Translations under genes and position numbers: made by a program
Shown here: in pieces, positions 7,614-16,003 of the stretch
How the letters are laid out: each line of letters starts with the position of its first letter
Numbering within the stretch: position 1 is the stretch's first letter
Notes under the pieces: model-generated
The model's input: the letters and a program-made list of their open reading frames with translations, nothing else
What the model was told of the DNA's origin: nothing
The model's database searches: none
Source: CAZSNT01 sp964607765
GTDB lineage: Bacteria > Verrucomicrobiota > Lentisphaeria > Oligosphaerales > JABHEG01
Direction: 5' to 3'
DNA: 34,779 nt
Assembly (NCBI GenBank): GCA_964607765.1
Contig: CAZSNT010000111.1
Location: forward strand, 1-34,779

Positions 7614-9050
7614 ATGGACCGGCCCAACCTGATCGTGATCTTCGCCGACAATACGGGGTATGGGGATTGGGGGTGTTTCGGGTCGACCGTGCACCGCACG
7701 CCGCACACCGACCGCATGTGCGCGGAGGGCATGAAGTTCACGGATTTCTACAGCACCAGCGGCGTCTGCACGCCGTCCCGGGCCAGCCTGATGACCGGCT
7801 GCTATCCGCGCCGGGTCAATCTGCACGTGAGTGCCGCGGGCGGGCCCGTGCTGCGCCCGTTGGACAATAAAGGGCTGCACCCGAGCGAAATCACCGTTGC
7901 CAAGCTGCTCCGCGGCCAGGGCCACGCAACCGCGTGCATCGGTAAGTGGCACCTCGGCGATCAGCCGCCGTTCCTGCCCACACGGCACGGCTTCGACACG
8001 TACCTGGGCATCCCCTACAGCGACGACATGACCGCGCGGGAGCAGTTCCCTGATTGGCCGCCGTTGCCGCTCATGCGCGACGAACGGGTCGTGGAGGCCC
8101 CCGTCGACCGCAACACCTTGACCAAACGCTACACCGAGGCGGCTGTGCGTTTCATCGCCGAACATCGAAGCAAACCGTTCTTTCTCTACCTGCCCCACGC
8201 GATGCCGGGCAGTACGGCGCATCCGTTCGCCAGCCCGGAGTTCCAGGGCAAGTCGGGCAATGGCCCGTATGGCGACAGCATCGAGGAGATGGACTGGTCG
8301 CTCGGCCAGATCCTGGACACGCTTGCGGAGTTGGGGCTGGACGAGAAGACGCTCGTGATCAAGACCTCCGACAACGGCGCTGTCCGCCGCGACCCGATGC
8401 AGGGCAGCTGTCTGCCGCTGAAAGGCTGGGGCTACAACACGAGCGAAGGCGCGCAGCGCATGCCCTGCATCATGCGCTGGCCCGGCCGCATTCCCGCAGG
8501 CAGCGTCTGCGACGAGGTGGTGACCACCATGGACATACTGCCGACCTTTGCCCGCCTGGCCGGTGTCGCGGCGCCGCCCGATCGGATCATTGACGGGCAG
8601 GACATTGCGCCGTTCCTGTACGGCGACCCCGGGCCCCGCTCGGTTTACGACGACACCGGCTTCTTCTACTACCACATGCGTCAACTCCAGGCCGTACGGG
8701 CCGGGCCGTGGAAACTGTACCTGCCGCTCGACCGGAAAGTCACGAACCTGCGCGGCGGCAGCGAGAGCACGTCAGCCCAGCTCTACGACGTGCGTCACGA
8801 CTTGGGTGAGACCGAGGAAGTGGGCGCCCGGCATCCGGACGTTGTCAGCCGTCTCATGGCTCTGGCGGACGGAGCCCGGAACGACCTTGGCGACCTGGGT
8901 CGGGACGGCGCCGGACAGCGCCCCTGCGGTTGGGTGGATCACCCGGTCGCGCAGGTGTTAAGGGGGGGGGCCAGGGCCATCAGCCCTTCGACTTGGCGTA
9001 GATTGCCAGGATGCCGAAGCCCAGTACCGTGCCGACCGGCAGCCCGATGA
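7614..9050 (+). CDS. Sulfatase, arylsulfatase-type, formylglycine-dependent
   Basis: The 478-residue protein is an S1-type sulfatase. The maturation motif C-T-P-S-R is at 52-56 (Cys52 to formylglycine), with G-K-W-H-L-G at 110-115 and a second metal motif S-D-N-G further on. The N-terminal metal motif reads A-D-N-T-G-Y-G-D, so the usual second Asp of the D-D pair is Asn. No signal peptide is visible. It starts 17 nt after the DUF58 gene. The last 35 or so residues (after about G-W-V-D-H-P) look unlike the family. They read through a G9 run and across the 3' end of the convergent gene at 8980-9171, overlapping it by 71 nt. A frameshift, real or a sequencing error, before the TAA-containing stretch near 8957 could explain the odd tail. 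Confidence 0.85.
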   Translation: MDRPNLIVIFADNTGYGDWGCFGSTVHRTPHTDRMCAEGMKFTDFYSTSGVCTPSRASLMTGCYPRRVNLHVSAAGGPVLRPLDNKGLHPSEITVAKLLRGQGHATACIGKWHLGDQPPFLPTRHGFDTYLGIPYSDDMTAREQFPDWPPLPLMRDERVVEAPVDRNTLTKRYTEAAVRFIAEHRSKPFFLYLPHAMPGSTAHPFASPEFQGKSGNGPYGDSIEEMDWSLGQILDTLAELGLDEKTLVIKTSDNGAVRRDPMQGSCLPLKGWGYNTSEGAQRMPCIMRWPGRIPAGSVCDEVVTTMDILPTFARLAGVAAPPDRIIDGQDIAPFLYGDPGPRSVYDDTGFFYYHMRQLQAVRAGPWKLYLPLDRKVTNLRGGSESTSAQLYDVRHDLGETEEVGARHPDVVSRLMALADGARNDLGDLGRDGAGQRPCGWVDHPVAQVLRGGARAISPSTWRRLPGCRSPVPCRPAAR

Positions 9051-9171
9051 TGGGACCGAGTGTGTTGCGCAGGCCCATTGCCGGGAAGGCGTACATGCCG
9101 ATGATGGACAGGGCCACTCCCAGCAAGACGGGAATCACGTGCGTCCATTTGGGCAGGTCTTCGAGCCGCAT
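8980..9171 (-). CDS. Small two-helix membrane protein
   Basis: The 63-residue protein has two hydrophobic segments, about 11-32 (V-I-P-V-L-L-G-V-A-L-S-I-I-G-M) and 39-58 (G-P-I-I-G-L-P-V-G-T-V-L-G-F-G-I-L), with a short charged N-terminus and a K-S-K-G end. The ATG at 9171 follows a very strong ribosome site (AAGGAGG, 7 nt away on the minus strand), which makes it a credible gene despite its size. It is convergent with, and overlaps, the sulfatase 3' end. No family is recognised. Confidence 0.75.
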   Translation of the reverse strand: MRLEDLPKWTHVIPVLLGVALSIIGMYAFPAMGLRNTLGPIIGLPVGTVLGFGILAIYAKSKG

Positions 9172-9688
9172 GGCACAGCCTCCTTTCCAGAATGGGAGTT
9201 GTTGGGGTATGGGAATTATGTATCCCGCATTCGGCGGCTTGTCCAGTCTCGGACGCGCGTCAGCCGCAACCCTCAGTTGCCTGGACTCCCCGTAGCCCGA
9301 CTCTCCTGAGCCGGGGGCTTCGCCGTGGCCCCGGATCGAGTAGAACGACAGCGACACCCGGCTCGGGAGAGCCGGGCTACGGGGGCGGTTCTCGTGAGAC
9401 TGGGGGGGGGGCGTGCCCCGGATCGAGTGGAACGACAAGGATACCCGGCTCAGGAGAGCCGGGCTACGGGGGCGGTTCTCGTGAGACTGGGGGCTTCGCC
9501 GTGGCCCCGGATCGAGTAGAACGACAAGGATGCCCGGCTCGGGAGAGTCGGGCTACGGGGGCGGCCTCAGGCAACTCTGAGGGGTCGCGGGTGCGAACCG
9601 GCAGGGGGCCGTGGGACGGGGGTGAACGGGAGGTATATTGCGATTGCCCTGGAATCGGGTGTTGGTTGTGGAAGGACGTGGGCGCGTG
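9172..9688. other. 517-bp non-coding region holding an inverted and tandem repeat block
   Basis: No gene is recognised. Most of the stretch is the repeat block at 9268-9580, described separately. The promoter of the small minus-strand gene should lie near its left end, and that of the downstream Bat-type genes near its right end; I see no strong match for either. Confidence 0.6.
9268..9580. repeat. Three 87-89-bp direct repeats with hairpins, bounded by inverted copies
   Basis: The marker CCCCGGATCGAG occurs at 9329, 9416 and 9505, giving spacings of 87 and 89 bp. Each unit also carries a stem-loop (CCCGGCT then AGCCGGG or a near match) and a GGGCTACGGGGGCGG tail. Before the array, about 9291-9318 carries the hairpin part in inverted orientation. 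CCTCAGTTGCCTG near 9270 is inverse to the CAGGCAACT stretch near 9568. The second unit has lost part of its leader and carries a G9 run. The arrangement resembles a REP/BIME-like element rather than a CRISPR, since the intervals are part of the repeat. Confidence 0.8.
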
Positions 9689-10693
9689 ATGCCGAGAGAA
9701 GCCGTCGTTTTGAGTGTGGTCGTGTCTGTGCTGCTGTGGTCTTGGCCCGGCGGCGCGGAGCCCGCACCGTCGGACGCGGCACGCGACTTGACGCGGGAGG
9801 CGAGTGGGGGCGATGTCCGTGTCACCGTCACTGCGAGCACGGCACGGATACGCACGAGCGAGACACTGACACTCGCCGTCGAGGTGTCGTGCCCGGACGA
9901 TGTCGAGGTCGAGCTGCCGGACGCGGGAGCGGTGGCCGGCGACTTTGCCGTTGTTGCTGTTCTCGATGACGGGCCGCGCCTTGTGAGCGGCAATCGTATG
10001 TGTGTTCGTCGTGAGTGGCGTTTGGCGCCGGGGTTGCCCGGCGCCCATTCGACCGGCGCTGTGCGTGTGGTGGCTGCCGCCGTCGGTGCTGAGTCTGTGT
10101 TGACGACCGAGCCACTGACGATCAGCGTGCAGTCCGTGCTGCCGGTCGGGGATGAGCGCCCGGACCTGAGGGACATTGCACCGTGTGTGCCCATCGACGC
10201 GGGACGTGCCCCGGTCTGGGCCGGGTGCATCGCACTGGTTTTGCTGGTTGCGGCTGTCTTCGTGGTGGCTCGCCGCAGGCGGGGTCAAGCCGCGCCTTCA
10301 GAATCGCCGCGTCTGATCGCGCTGGATGAGCTGCGCCGGCTCGGACAGTTGACGCCCGGCGCGGGTGTGCCCGCCGAACTGCAGGGGATCGCCTGCAGAT
10401 TCCTCGCTGACCACTACCGCCTACGTTCGCCGATGCCGACATCCGATGCCGTGCTCGAGCGTTTGGTTGATGCCGGCGTTGCCGCAGCGACTCTGACGCG
10501 GCTCCGGGACTTCTTCGCCGCCTGCGACCGGGCACGCTTCGGACTCCGGAGCGACAGCGCCGAGACCGTGTCGAGCCTGGTGCGCGAGTTTGGGGAGTGT
10601 GTGGACGTGTGCTGGGGCGGGGCGTCGGGCACGGGCAGGGGCACGGGCAGGGGCACGGGCACGGGGAGTGGGGAGGATGTCGATGCTGTTTAG
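9689..10693 (+). CDS. BatD/DUF4381-like membrane protein
   Basis: The 334-residue protein has a signal peptide (about 6-24), an extracytoplasmic beta-rich domain, one membrane segment near 190-212 (W-A-G-C-I-A-L-V-L-L-V-A-A-V-F-V-V then R-R-R-R) and a cytoplasmic helical tail. The tail contains the DUF4381/BatD-tail pattern L-D-E-L-R-R-L with D-H-Y-R-L-R-S-P and F-F-A-A-C-D-R-A-R-F. ATG 9689 is preceded by GGAAGGA about 12 nt upstream; GTG 9686 is an alternative. The extreme C-terminus is a Gly/Thr/Arg repeat encoded by six hexamers (10627-10662), a slippage-prone end that overlaps the next gene. In MoxR/Bat loci a protein of this kind lies between DUF58 and BatA, as here. Confidence 0.75.
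   Translation: MPREAVVLSVVVSVLLWSWPGGAEPAPSDAARDLTREASGGDVRVTVTASTARIRTSETLTLAVEVSCPDDVEVELPDAGAVAGDFAVVAVLDDGPRLVSGNRMCVRREWRLAPGLPGAHSTGAVRVVAAAVGAESVLTTEPLTISVQSVLPVGDERPDLRDIAPCVPIDAGRAPVWAGCIALVLLVAAVFVVARRRRGQAAPSESPRLIALDELRRLGQLTPGAGVPAELQGIACRFLADHYRLRSPMPTSDAVLERLVDAGVAAATLTRLRDFFAACDRARFGLRSDSAETVSSLVREFGECVDVCWGGASGTGRGTGRGTGTGSGEDVDAV
10627..10662 (+). repeat. Hexamer tandem repeat (GGGCAC/GGGCAG, six copies) inside a coding end
   Basis: Six contiguous hexamers GGGCA(C/G) encode the Gly-Thr/Gly-Arg tail of the BatD-like protein just before its stop and before the batA ribosome site. Loss or gain of units that are multiples of 3 would change only tail length. Confidence 0.9.
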
Positions 10694-11717
10694 CAATCCT
10701 CTGAGTTTCTGTCTTCTGGCGCTCTTGCCTGTGCTTGCCTACCAACAGTGGCGGCAACGGCGGAAGGCGTCGGTGCGCTACTCGGCGTTGGCATTGCTTC
10801 CGCGTGCCGACAGGACGTGGCGCCAGCGCCTGCTCGTGGTGCCGCCTGCTTGTCGGTACCTGGCGTTTGCGGCGCTCATTACTGCGCTCGCGCGTCCCCA
10901 GGTCAAGACCACTGAGAAGCGCATGGAGCGTGAGGGGATTGCCATTGACATCGTGATCGACATTTCCAGCAGCATGGACATGCAGGTGCGCTACGGCGAC
11001 GCGAGTACGACGCGCATGGCGGCTGCCAAACAGGTTGTGGAAGAGTTTGTTGCGGGCAACGGCCGGGATCTGGCTGGCCGCGCCAACGATCTGATCGGGG
11101 TGATTGCCTTTGCGCGGTACGCGGACACGATCTGTCCGATGACGTTCGGTCACCATGCGGTGGTGCATATGGTTCGGAGCCTGCGCATCAATGACCAGCC
11201 GAACGAGGACGGTACAGCGTACGGGGACGCCGCGGCGCTCGCGGCGGCGCACTTGAAGGCGCTGGAGAGCAATCCGCGGAACCCCGAGTTCAAGAGCAAA
11301 GTCGTTGTGCTGCTGACTGACGGCGAGAACAACTGCGGACAGCATCTGCCGCTGCAGGCTGCCGCGCTGGCCGCGCAGTGGGGCATCCGGATCTACACCA
11401 TCAGTCTGCAGGATCCGCCCCGCGTTCCGGTCGCGGCGGGCACGGGTACGGGCGCCGCCGCGCCGCCGGAAGAGACGACCAGTGACGAGGTGCTCGCGCA
11501 GATGGCGCGCATGACTGGCGGCATTTTCCGCACGGCGCACGATTTTGATTCACTCCAGGCCGTTTACGGGGAGATTGATGAACTCGAGACGACGGCCCTG
11601 AAGGCGGTGGACTACGCGCATTTCGGGGAGGCGTACGCTCCGTTCGCGCTCGCGGCCCTGGTGTTCCTGTTCCTGGAGGCTCTTCTGACAGCGACCGTTT
11701 TCCGAGTGGCACCATGA
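10683..11717 (+). CDS. batA: BatA-like VWA membrane protein
   Basis: The 344-residue protein has two N-terminal membrane segments (about 4-17 and 53-70), a von Willebrand factor A domain and a C-terminal membrane helix (about 318-338). The MIDAS metal motif D-I-S-S-S is near 87-91, with the later L-T-D-G-E-N segment at the family position. ATG 10683 is preferred because GGGAGG lies 6 nt upstream; ATG 10677 sits directly on that site. It overlaps the previous gene by 11 nt, and its stop overlaps the next start as ATGA. BatA/B/C/D/E form an inner-membrane complex linked to envelope stress or aerotolerance in some bacteria; the role here is inferred from locus structure. Confidence 0.88.
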   Translation: MLFSNPLSFCLLALLPVLAYQQWRQRRKASVRYSALALLPRADRTWRQRLLVVPPACRYLAFAALITALARPQVKTTEKRMEREGIAIDIVIDISSSMDMQVRYGDASTTRMAAAKQVVEEFVAGNGRDLAGRANDLIGVIAFARYADTICPMTFGHHAVVHMVRSLRINDQPNEDGTAYGDAAALAAAHLKALESNPRNPEFKSKVVVLLTDGENNCGQHLPLQAAALAAQWGIRIYTISLQDPPRVPVAAGTGTGAAAPPEETTSDEVLAQMARMTGGIFRTAHDFDSLQAVYGEIDELETTALKAVDYAHFGEAYAPFALAALVFLFLEALLTATVFRVAP

Positions 11718-13438
11718 TCGACATTGCATTCAATCATGCTGAGCGGCTTCTGTGGCTGCCGTGCGCAGCCGTGCTGCCCGTGCTGTACGGCGTTGCGGCA
11801 GCCCGGCGCCGGCGGGACGTCCTCGCGTTTCTCGGCAGTGCGCACATGGTCGATTCGGCCGGGGGCCGGCTGCGGCGCGCGCGACCGGTGCTGTTGTTCC
11901 TGGCCGCGGCATCGATCATCGTGGCTCTTGCCGAGCCCGTCTGGAACCCGCATCCCAAACACCCGTTGCGGCAGGGCCGGGATCTGGTGTTTGTCCTTGA
12001 CGTGTCACGGAGTATGCTGGCCGCCGATATTCCGCCACACCGCCTTGCCCGTGCGAAGACCGCAATCGCTGACTGTGTCCGCAGCTTCGGCAATCAGCGT
12101 GTCGGTCTCACGATTTTCGCCGGCACGCCGGTCATTGCGTGTCCGCTGACGCTGGACTACGATTTTTTCGGCCAGGCGCTCGAGGCGGCCGGGCCGGTGC
12201 GAGTGGAGCAGGGCGGCACCCGGATCGAAGACGCACTGCTCCTGACCTGCGAGACGTTGTTCGCGGACGCCAGCCGCGGTTACCGCGACATCGTACTGAT
12301 TTCTGATGGCGGCGATCAGGGCGAGAGTACGGCCGAGGCTGTGCGGATGATCAACGACATGGGTGTGAAACTGATCGTCGTAGGCATCGGAAGCTCGGGC
12401 ACGGGGGCGCGTGTTCCGGATCCGGCGCGGCCCGGTGAGTTCATGCTGCACCGGGGCAGAGCGGTCTGGACCAAACTGGAGACCGCCGCGCTCCGCCGTC
12501 TGGCGCATTCCTGCACGCAAGGCGTCTACCTGCCGGTCGGCACCAGCAACATGGACCTGGGCAAGATCTACCAGGACCTGAGCCGGCAGCCGTCGCCCCA
12601 GCAGTTCGCCGACACGACCGTGACCGTGCACAGCCAGGCGTTTCCGTTCCTTGTCGCTTTCGCACTTGTGATGATGTGTGCGATGGTGTGGAGTCCCGGG
12701 CGCCGGCGCGGCGTTGCGCAGGCAGGGAAGACGGTCTTTGTTGTCGTGTTCCTGCTGGTGTCGGCCGAACGCATGCAGGCCGGCGCATTACGGGAAGCGC
12801 AGCGCGCCTATCGCGAGGGCGAATTCGGCCGTGCGGCGGAGTTGTATGGCGCGGCCGTGGCGGAACAGCCATCCGGCGAGGCCTGGTACAACCTGGGCAA
12901 CGCCCGTTATCGGCAGGCCAAGTTCAGCGAGGCAATCGAGGCATACAGTGCCGTGTTGGCGTCGACGGCGCCCGGTACGGTGCTGGTCCGGGCATCTTAC
13001 AACATGGCGAACGCCTACGTGCGGCTGGCCGAGAAGGCTGAGGACAGAACGACTGCGCTTCGGTTCCTCAACATTGCTGTGGAGCTCTACAGGCGCGCAC
13101 TGCGGCACGACTCGAATGCAACGGATGTCGGCGTCAACCTGGAGCTTACACTGCTGGCCAGGCGCGATCTGTTGGAGGAGATAGCCCGTGCGCAGGAGGC
13201 CGCCATGTCTTACGAGAGGCAGCGCGAACAGGACGAGGATGCGGAGGGACAGACGCCCGCGGACGACGAGCAAGATGCAACCGGCGCATTCAACACACGC
13301 GATCCGGATCAGGACGAGCAGGGGATTATGCCTCCGACCGAGTCGCCCGAGGACATCCTGGAGCACCAGGCCCGGCTCCGCGAACGCCGTGCCGCGCGCA
13401 GCCCGGGGCCGAGGAAGCGGGTGAGGACGGATTGGTAG
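11714..13438 (+). CDS. batB: BatB-BatC fusion: VWA membrane protein with TPR tail
   Basis: The 574-residue protein joins two usually separate proteins. The first part has two membrane helices (about 12-30 and 58-75), a VWA domain with the MIDAS motif D-V-S-R-S at 95-99 and I-S-D-G-G-D downstream, and a membrane segment near 315-331. A second hydrophobic stretch near 340-355 leads into BatC-like TPR repeats (A-Y-R-E-G-E-F-G-R-A-A-E-L-Y, then W-Y-N-L-G-N-A-R-Y-R-Q-A and a third). The C-terminus is acidic and Glu/Gln/Asp-rich. ATGA overlap with batA implies coupled translation. The fusion is continuous, with no internal stop. Confidence 0.87.
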   Translation: MIDIAFNHAERLLWLPCAAVLPVLYGVAAARRRRDVLAFLGSAHMVDSAGGRLRRARPVLLFLAAASIIVALAEPVWNPHPKHPLRQGRDLVFVLDVSRSMLAADIPPHRLARAKTAIADCVRSFGNQRVGLTIFAGTPVIACPLTLDYDFFGQALEAAGPVRVEQGGTRIEDALLLTCETLFADASRGYRDIVLISDGGDQGESTAEAVRMINDMGVKLIVVGIGSSGTGARVPDPARPGEFMLHRGRAVWTKLETAALRRLAHSCTQGVYLPVGTSNMDLGKIYQDLSRQPSPQQFADTTVTVHSQAFPFLVAFALVMMCAMVWSPGRRRGVAQAGKTVFVVVFLLVSAERMQAGALREAQRAYREGEFGRAAELYGAAVAEQPSGEAWYNLGNARYRQAKFSEAIEAYSAVLASTAPGTVLVRASYNMANAYVRLAEKAEDRTTALRFLNIAVELYRRALRHDSNATDVGVNLELTLLARRDLLEEIARAQEAAMSYERQREQDEDAEGQTPADDEQDATGAFNTRDPDQDEQGIMPPTESPEDILEHQARLRERRAARSPGPRKRVRTDW

Positions 13439-13458
13439 ATGCAGGATGCAGGATGCAG
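13438..13458. repeat. Heptamer GATGCAG, three tandem copies, at a stop codon
   Basis: The array begins at the last base of the TAG stop of the BatB-BatC gene. It is one of several short arrays placed directly at gene 3' ends in this window. The rest of the gap to 13585 holds further degenerate short repeats (gagtca, gtcgga motifs) and no gene. Confidence 0.85.
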
Positions 13459-13585
13459 CGAATGAGTCATCGAGTCACAGGATCACTGAGTCACGGGCGG
13501 TTGGCCCGACCTGTCAGACGTGTCGGACGTGGCGGACGCCCTGAACGAGTGGGAACGACAGCTGGGTTGAGGCAATGAGGCGCTG

Positions 13586-15955
13586 ATGTTCTACCGGCAA
13601 ACGAGAAAACCGTACCCCCTGACCTGTCGCATTGCCGTGCTGGTGTTCTGCATGCTGCGGTATGGCGCCGGGGCGTCCACGTCCGCGCCGTCATCGGCCG
13701 GGCCCCCGGACGTCAGGCTCGAGCTGAGCATCTCCGTCAGCGAGTGCTATGTCGGGCAGCCGTTCGTTGTCCGTGGCGCGTGGCACTCGGCGCTGCCGTT
13801 CCACCGGTTCCGGGCGGTGCAGATCGACGTGCCGCTGTTCCACAACGCCGCGTTTCGGGTAGCGGCGGCGGAGCCCGTGCCGGACGACGCCTCTGGCAAG
13901 CGTCTGGGCGTGCCGGTGTCCAATGCCCGAATCATCGCGGACCGGGCGCGGAGCGTGATTGACGGGAAGCAGGTCGAGACGCTGCGGTTCGAGCGTGTCG
14001 CCGTCCCGCTTCAGCCGGGCACGTTCACAGTGGCGCCGTCGACGCTGCGGTGTGTCGCGATCCCGCCGTCGAGGAGCAGGCCGCGCACTGTGCCCAGCTA
14101 CTTCAACAACAACTTCTTCGAGCAACCGGAGACGGACCAGGTCACGCCACACGTTGCGGAGTCCGCAGCGCTGACGCTCACGGTCGAGCCGCTGCCCGAG
14201 ACCGGGCGCCCGGCCGATTTTTCCGGCCAGGTTGGTGCGTGCGTGGTCGGCGCGACCGCGGCGCCGGGCGCGGTCAACGTCGGCGACCCCATCGCTTTGA
14301 GTGTTACCGTGTCCGGCTGCACGTTCCCCGAGACCATGCAGGTTCCGGCGCTGGACAGTCAGCCGGCGTTTGCGCGCAGCTTCGGGCTGCCCGCCAAGTC
14401 GTCGCGCCGCCGCGTTGTGGGAGGCAATGCGGTGTTTGTGGTTGCTCTGCGCCCGCTTCGAGCCGATGTGACGGAGATCCCGCCCGTGCGCATCCCCTAC
14501 TTCGATCCCGTTGCCAAGCGCTACGATGTGGCGCAGTCCATGCCCATCCCGATCATTGTCAGCGAGGCCGCGACGACCACTGCGTTCGATGCGCACCTGA
14601 GTGGGGGCGCACAGCTTCGTAATCCGCTGGTCGCCAATCGGGATGGCATCCGTCACAACGTCAACGCCGCCGCGGCAGTGGCGTTGCATCCGCGCTCCCC
14701 CGTTCTTTTCTTCGGCGGCCTGATTGGCATTCCGCCGCTGTGCTTTCTGCTTTTCGTCGTTGTGACGGCCCGGCGCCGCCTGGCGCGTCGCGATCCCGCG
14801 GCCGCTCGTGCGCGGATGGCATTGGGGCGTTTCAGGAGGCAGAGCAAGCCGCTGTTGCGTGCCGGCACGTCAGACCCGGACGCCAGCCGCCGTCTCCTCG
14901 ACAGCGCGGTGCGGGCCTATTTCGCCGCCAGGCTGGATCTGACGCCGCAGGCAACCTGTGACGAGGTGCTCGCCCGGCTGCGGTGTCGGGGAGATTGCGA
15001 CGAGGCGGATTTCGCAGTGCTTCAGGGCATCTACGGCGCGTGTGACCAACAGCGCTTTGCCAAGGAACCGGCGGCGGTTGATTTCCGCGCTCTCGCCGTG
15101 CAGGCGGCAGCGGTTGTTCGGCGGATTGATCGGCGGACTCGCCGCATGCCGCGGAGCGTGCTTGTTCCGCTGCTGTTGGGTGTGTTGGGCGCCGGGGCAG
15201 TGCGTGCCGAAACGCAGCCTCCCGAGTCGCTGGTGATCTGTCGTGAAGCGAATCGGCTGTTCGCAAGCGCGAACCAGGCTGCTCTCAGCGATCCGGACCG
15301 GGCCAGGACTCTCTACCAGCGTGCTGCGCTCAGATACAGGTTCCTGATTGCGGAGCGCGGTCTGGACACGGCTCCCCTGCATGGCAACTTGGCCAACGCC
15401 TACTTCTTCAGCGGCGATATGGGCCAGGCGATTGTGCACTACCACCGTGCCCTGCGCTGTGACCCGCAGGACGTTGATGTGCGGCGCAATCTGCGTTATG
15501 TCGGCGGTCTCTGCATTGACGAACCGCCACGGGGCAGGCTGCAGGCCGTGCTCGGGGCCGTGACGATCTGGCATCGTTGGCCGTTGGGGCTGCGAACAGG
15601 ACTGTTCTGCGTGTTGCACACGGCGGTGTGGGTGCTGGCCGCGTCGCTTCTGTACAGGCGGACGCGGTATCGCAGCTTCGGGTTGTATGTCTCGGCAGCG
15701 CTTGCCGTTGTGCTCCTGGGCTCGATTGCGACTACGGTGTTTGGTTGGCTGGAGCCTGTCGACGGTGTGATTGTGGCAAAGGAGGTGACCGCACGGCACG
15801 GGGACGGGTACATCTATGAGAGCGCGTTCTCTTCGCCGTTGCACGCGGGCACGGAATTCGCGCTCATCGAGCGGCGTGAGCGGTGGTTCCGCATCGCGCT
15901 GCCGGGCGGCAGCGCATGCTGGATCCCTGCACACTCAGCCGCGTTGATCGAATAG
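13586..15955 (+). CDS. batD: BatD-BatE fusion: beta-domain membrane protein with TPR and SH3-like end
   Basis: The 789-residue protein combines BatD and BatE. It has an N-terminal signal segment (about 15-30) and extracytoplasmic beta domains typical of BatD (V-G-Q-P-F-V-V-R, later V-G-D-P-I-A-L-S-V-T-V). A membrane helix lies near 373-393, followed by a cytoplasmic DUF4381-like stretch (A-Y-F-A-A-R-L, C-D-Q-Q-R-F). At residue 521 a Met begins what reads as a second signal sequence (S-V-L-V-P-L-L-L-G-V-L, R-A-E-T). BatE features follow: TPRs (G-N-L-A-N-A-Y-F-F-S-G-D), two membrane helices near 670-730 and an SH3-like tail ending near I-P-A-H-S-A-A-L-I-E. An independent batE start at ATG 15146 cannot be excluded, although no ribosome site is visible there. 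Confidence 0.82.
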   Translation: MFYRQTRKPYPLTCRIAVLVFCMLRYGAGASTSAPSSAGPPDVRLELSISVSECYVGQPFVVRGAWHSALPFHRFRAVQIDVPLFHNAAFRVAAAEPVPDDASGKRLGVPVSNARIIADRARSVIDGKQVETLRFERVAVPLQPGTFTVAPSTLRCVAIPPSRSRPRTVPSYFNNNFFEQPETDQVTPHVAESAALTLTVEPLPETGRPADFSGQVGACVVGATAAPGAVNVGDPIALSVTVSGCTFPETMQVPALDSQPAFARSFGLPAKSSRRRVVGGNAVFVVALRPLRADVTEIPPVRIPYFDPVAKRYDVAQSMPIPIIVSEAATTTAFDAHLSGGAQLRNPLVANRDGIRHNVNAAAAVALHPRSPVLFFGGLIGIPPLCFLLFVVVTARRRLARRDPAAARARMALGRFRRQSKPLLRAGTSDPDASRRLLDSAVRAYFAARLDLTPQATCDEVLARLRCRGDCDEADFAVLQGIYGACDQQRFAKEPAAVDFRALAVQAAAVVRRIDRRTRRMPRSVLVPLLLGVLGAGAVRAETQPPESLVICREANRLFASANQAALSDPDRARTLYQRAALRYRFLIAERGLDTAPLHGNLANAYFFSGDMGQAIVHYHRALRCDPQDVDVRRNLRYVGGLCIDEPPRGRLQAVLGAVTIWHRWPLGLRTGLFCVLHTAVWVLAASLLYRRTRYRSFGLYVSAALAVVLLGSIATTVFGWLEPVDGVIVAKEVTARHGDGYIYESAFSSPLHAGTEFALIERRERWFRIALPGGSACWIPAHSAALIE

Positions 15956-16003
15956 CGCAGGCGAGATTGGGCGGGCACGGTGCAGGCTCGGCCTGCCTGT
16001 CGT

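Noticed and set aside
9313..9580. CRISPR array
   Set aside because: Only three units, and the intervals are themselves repeated, with no unique spacers.
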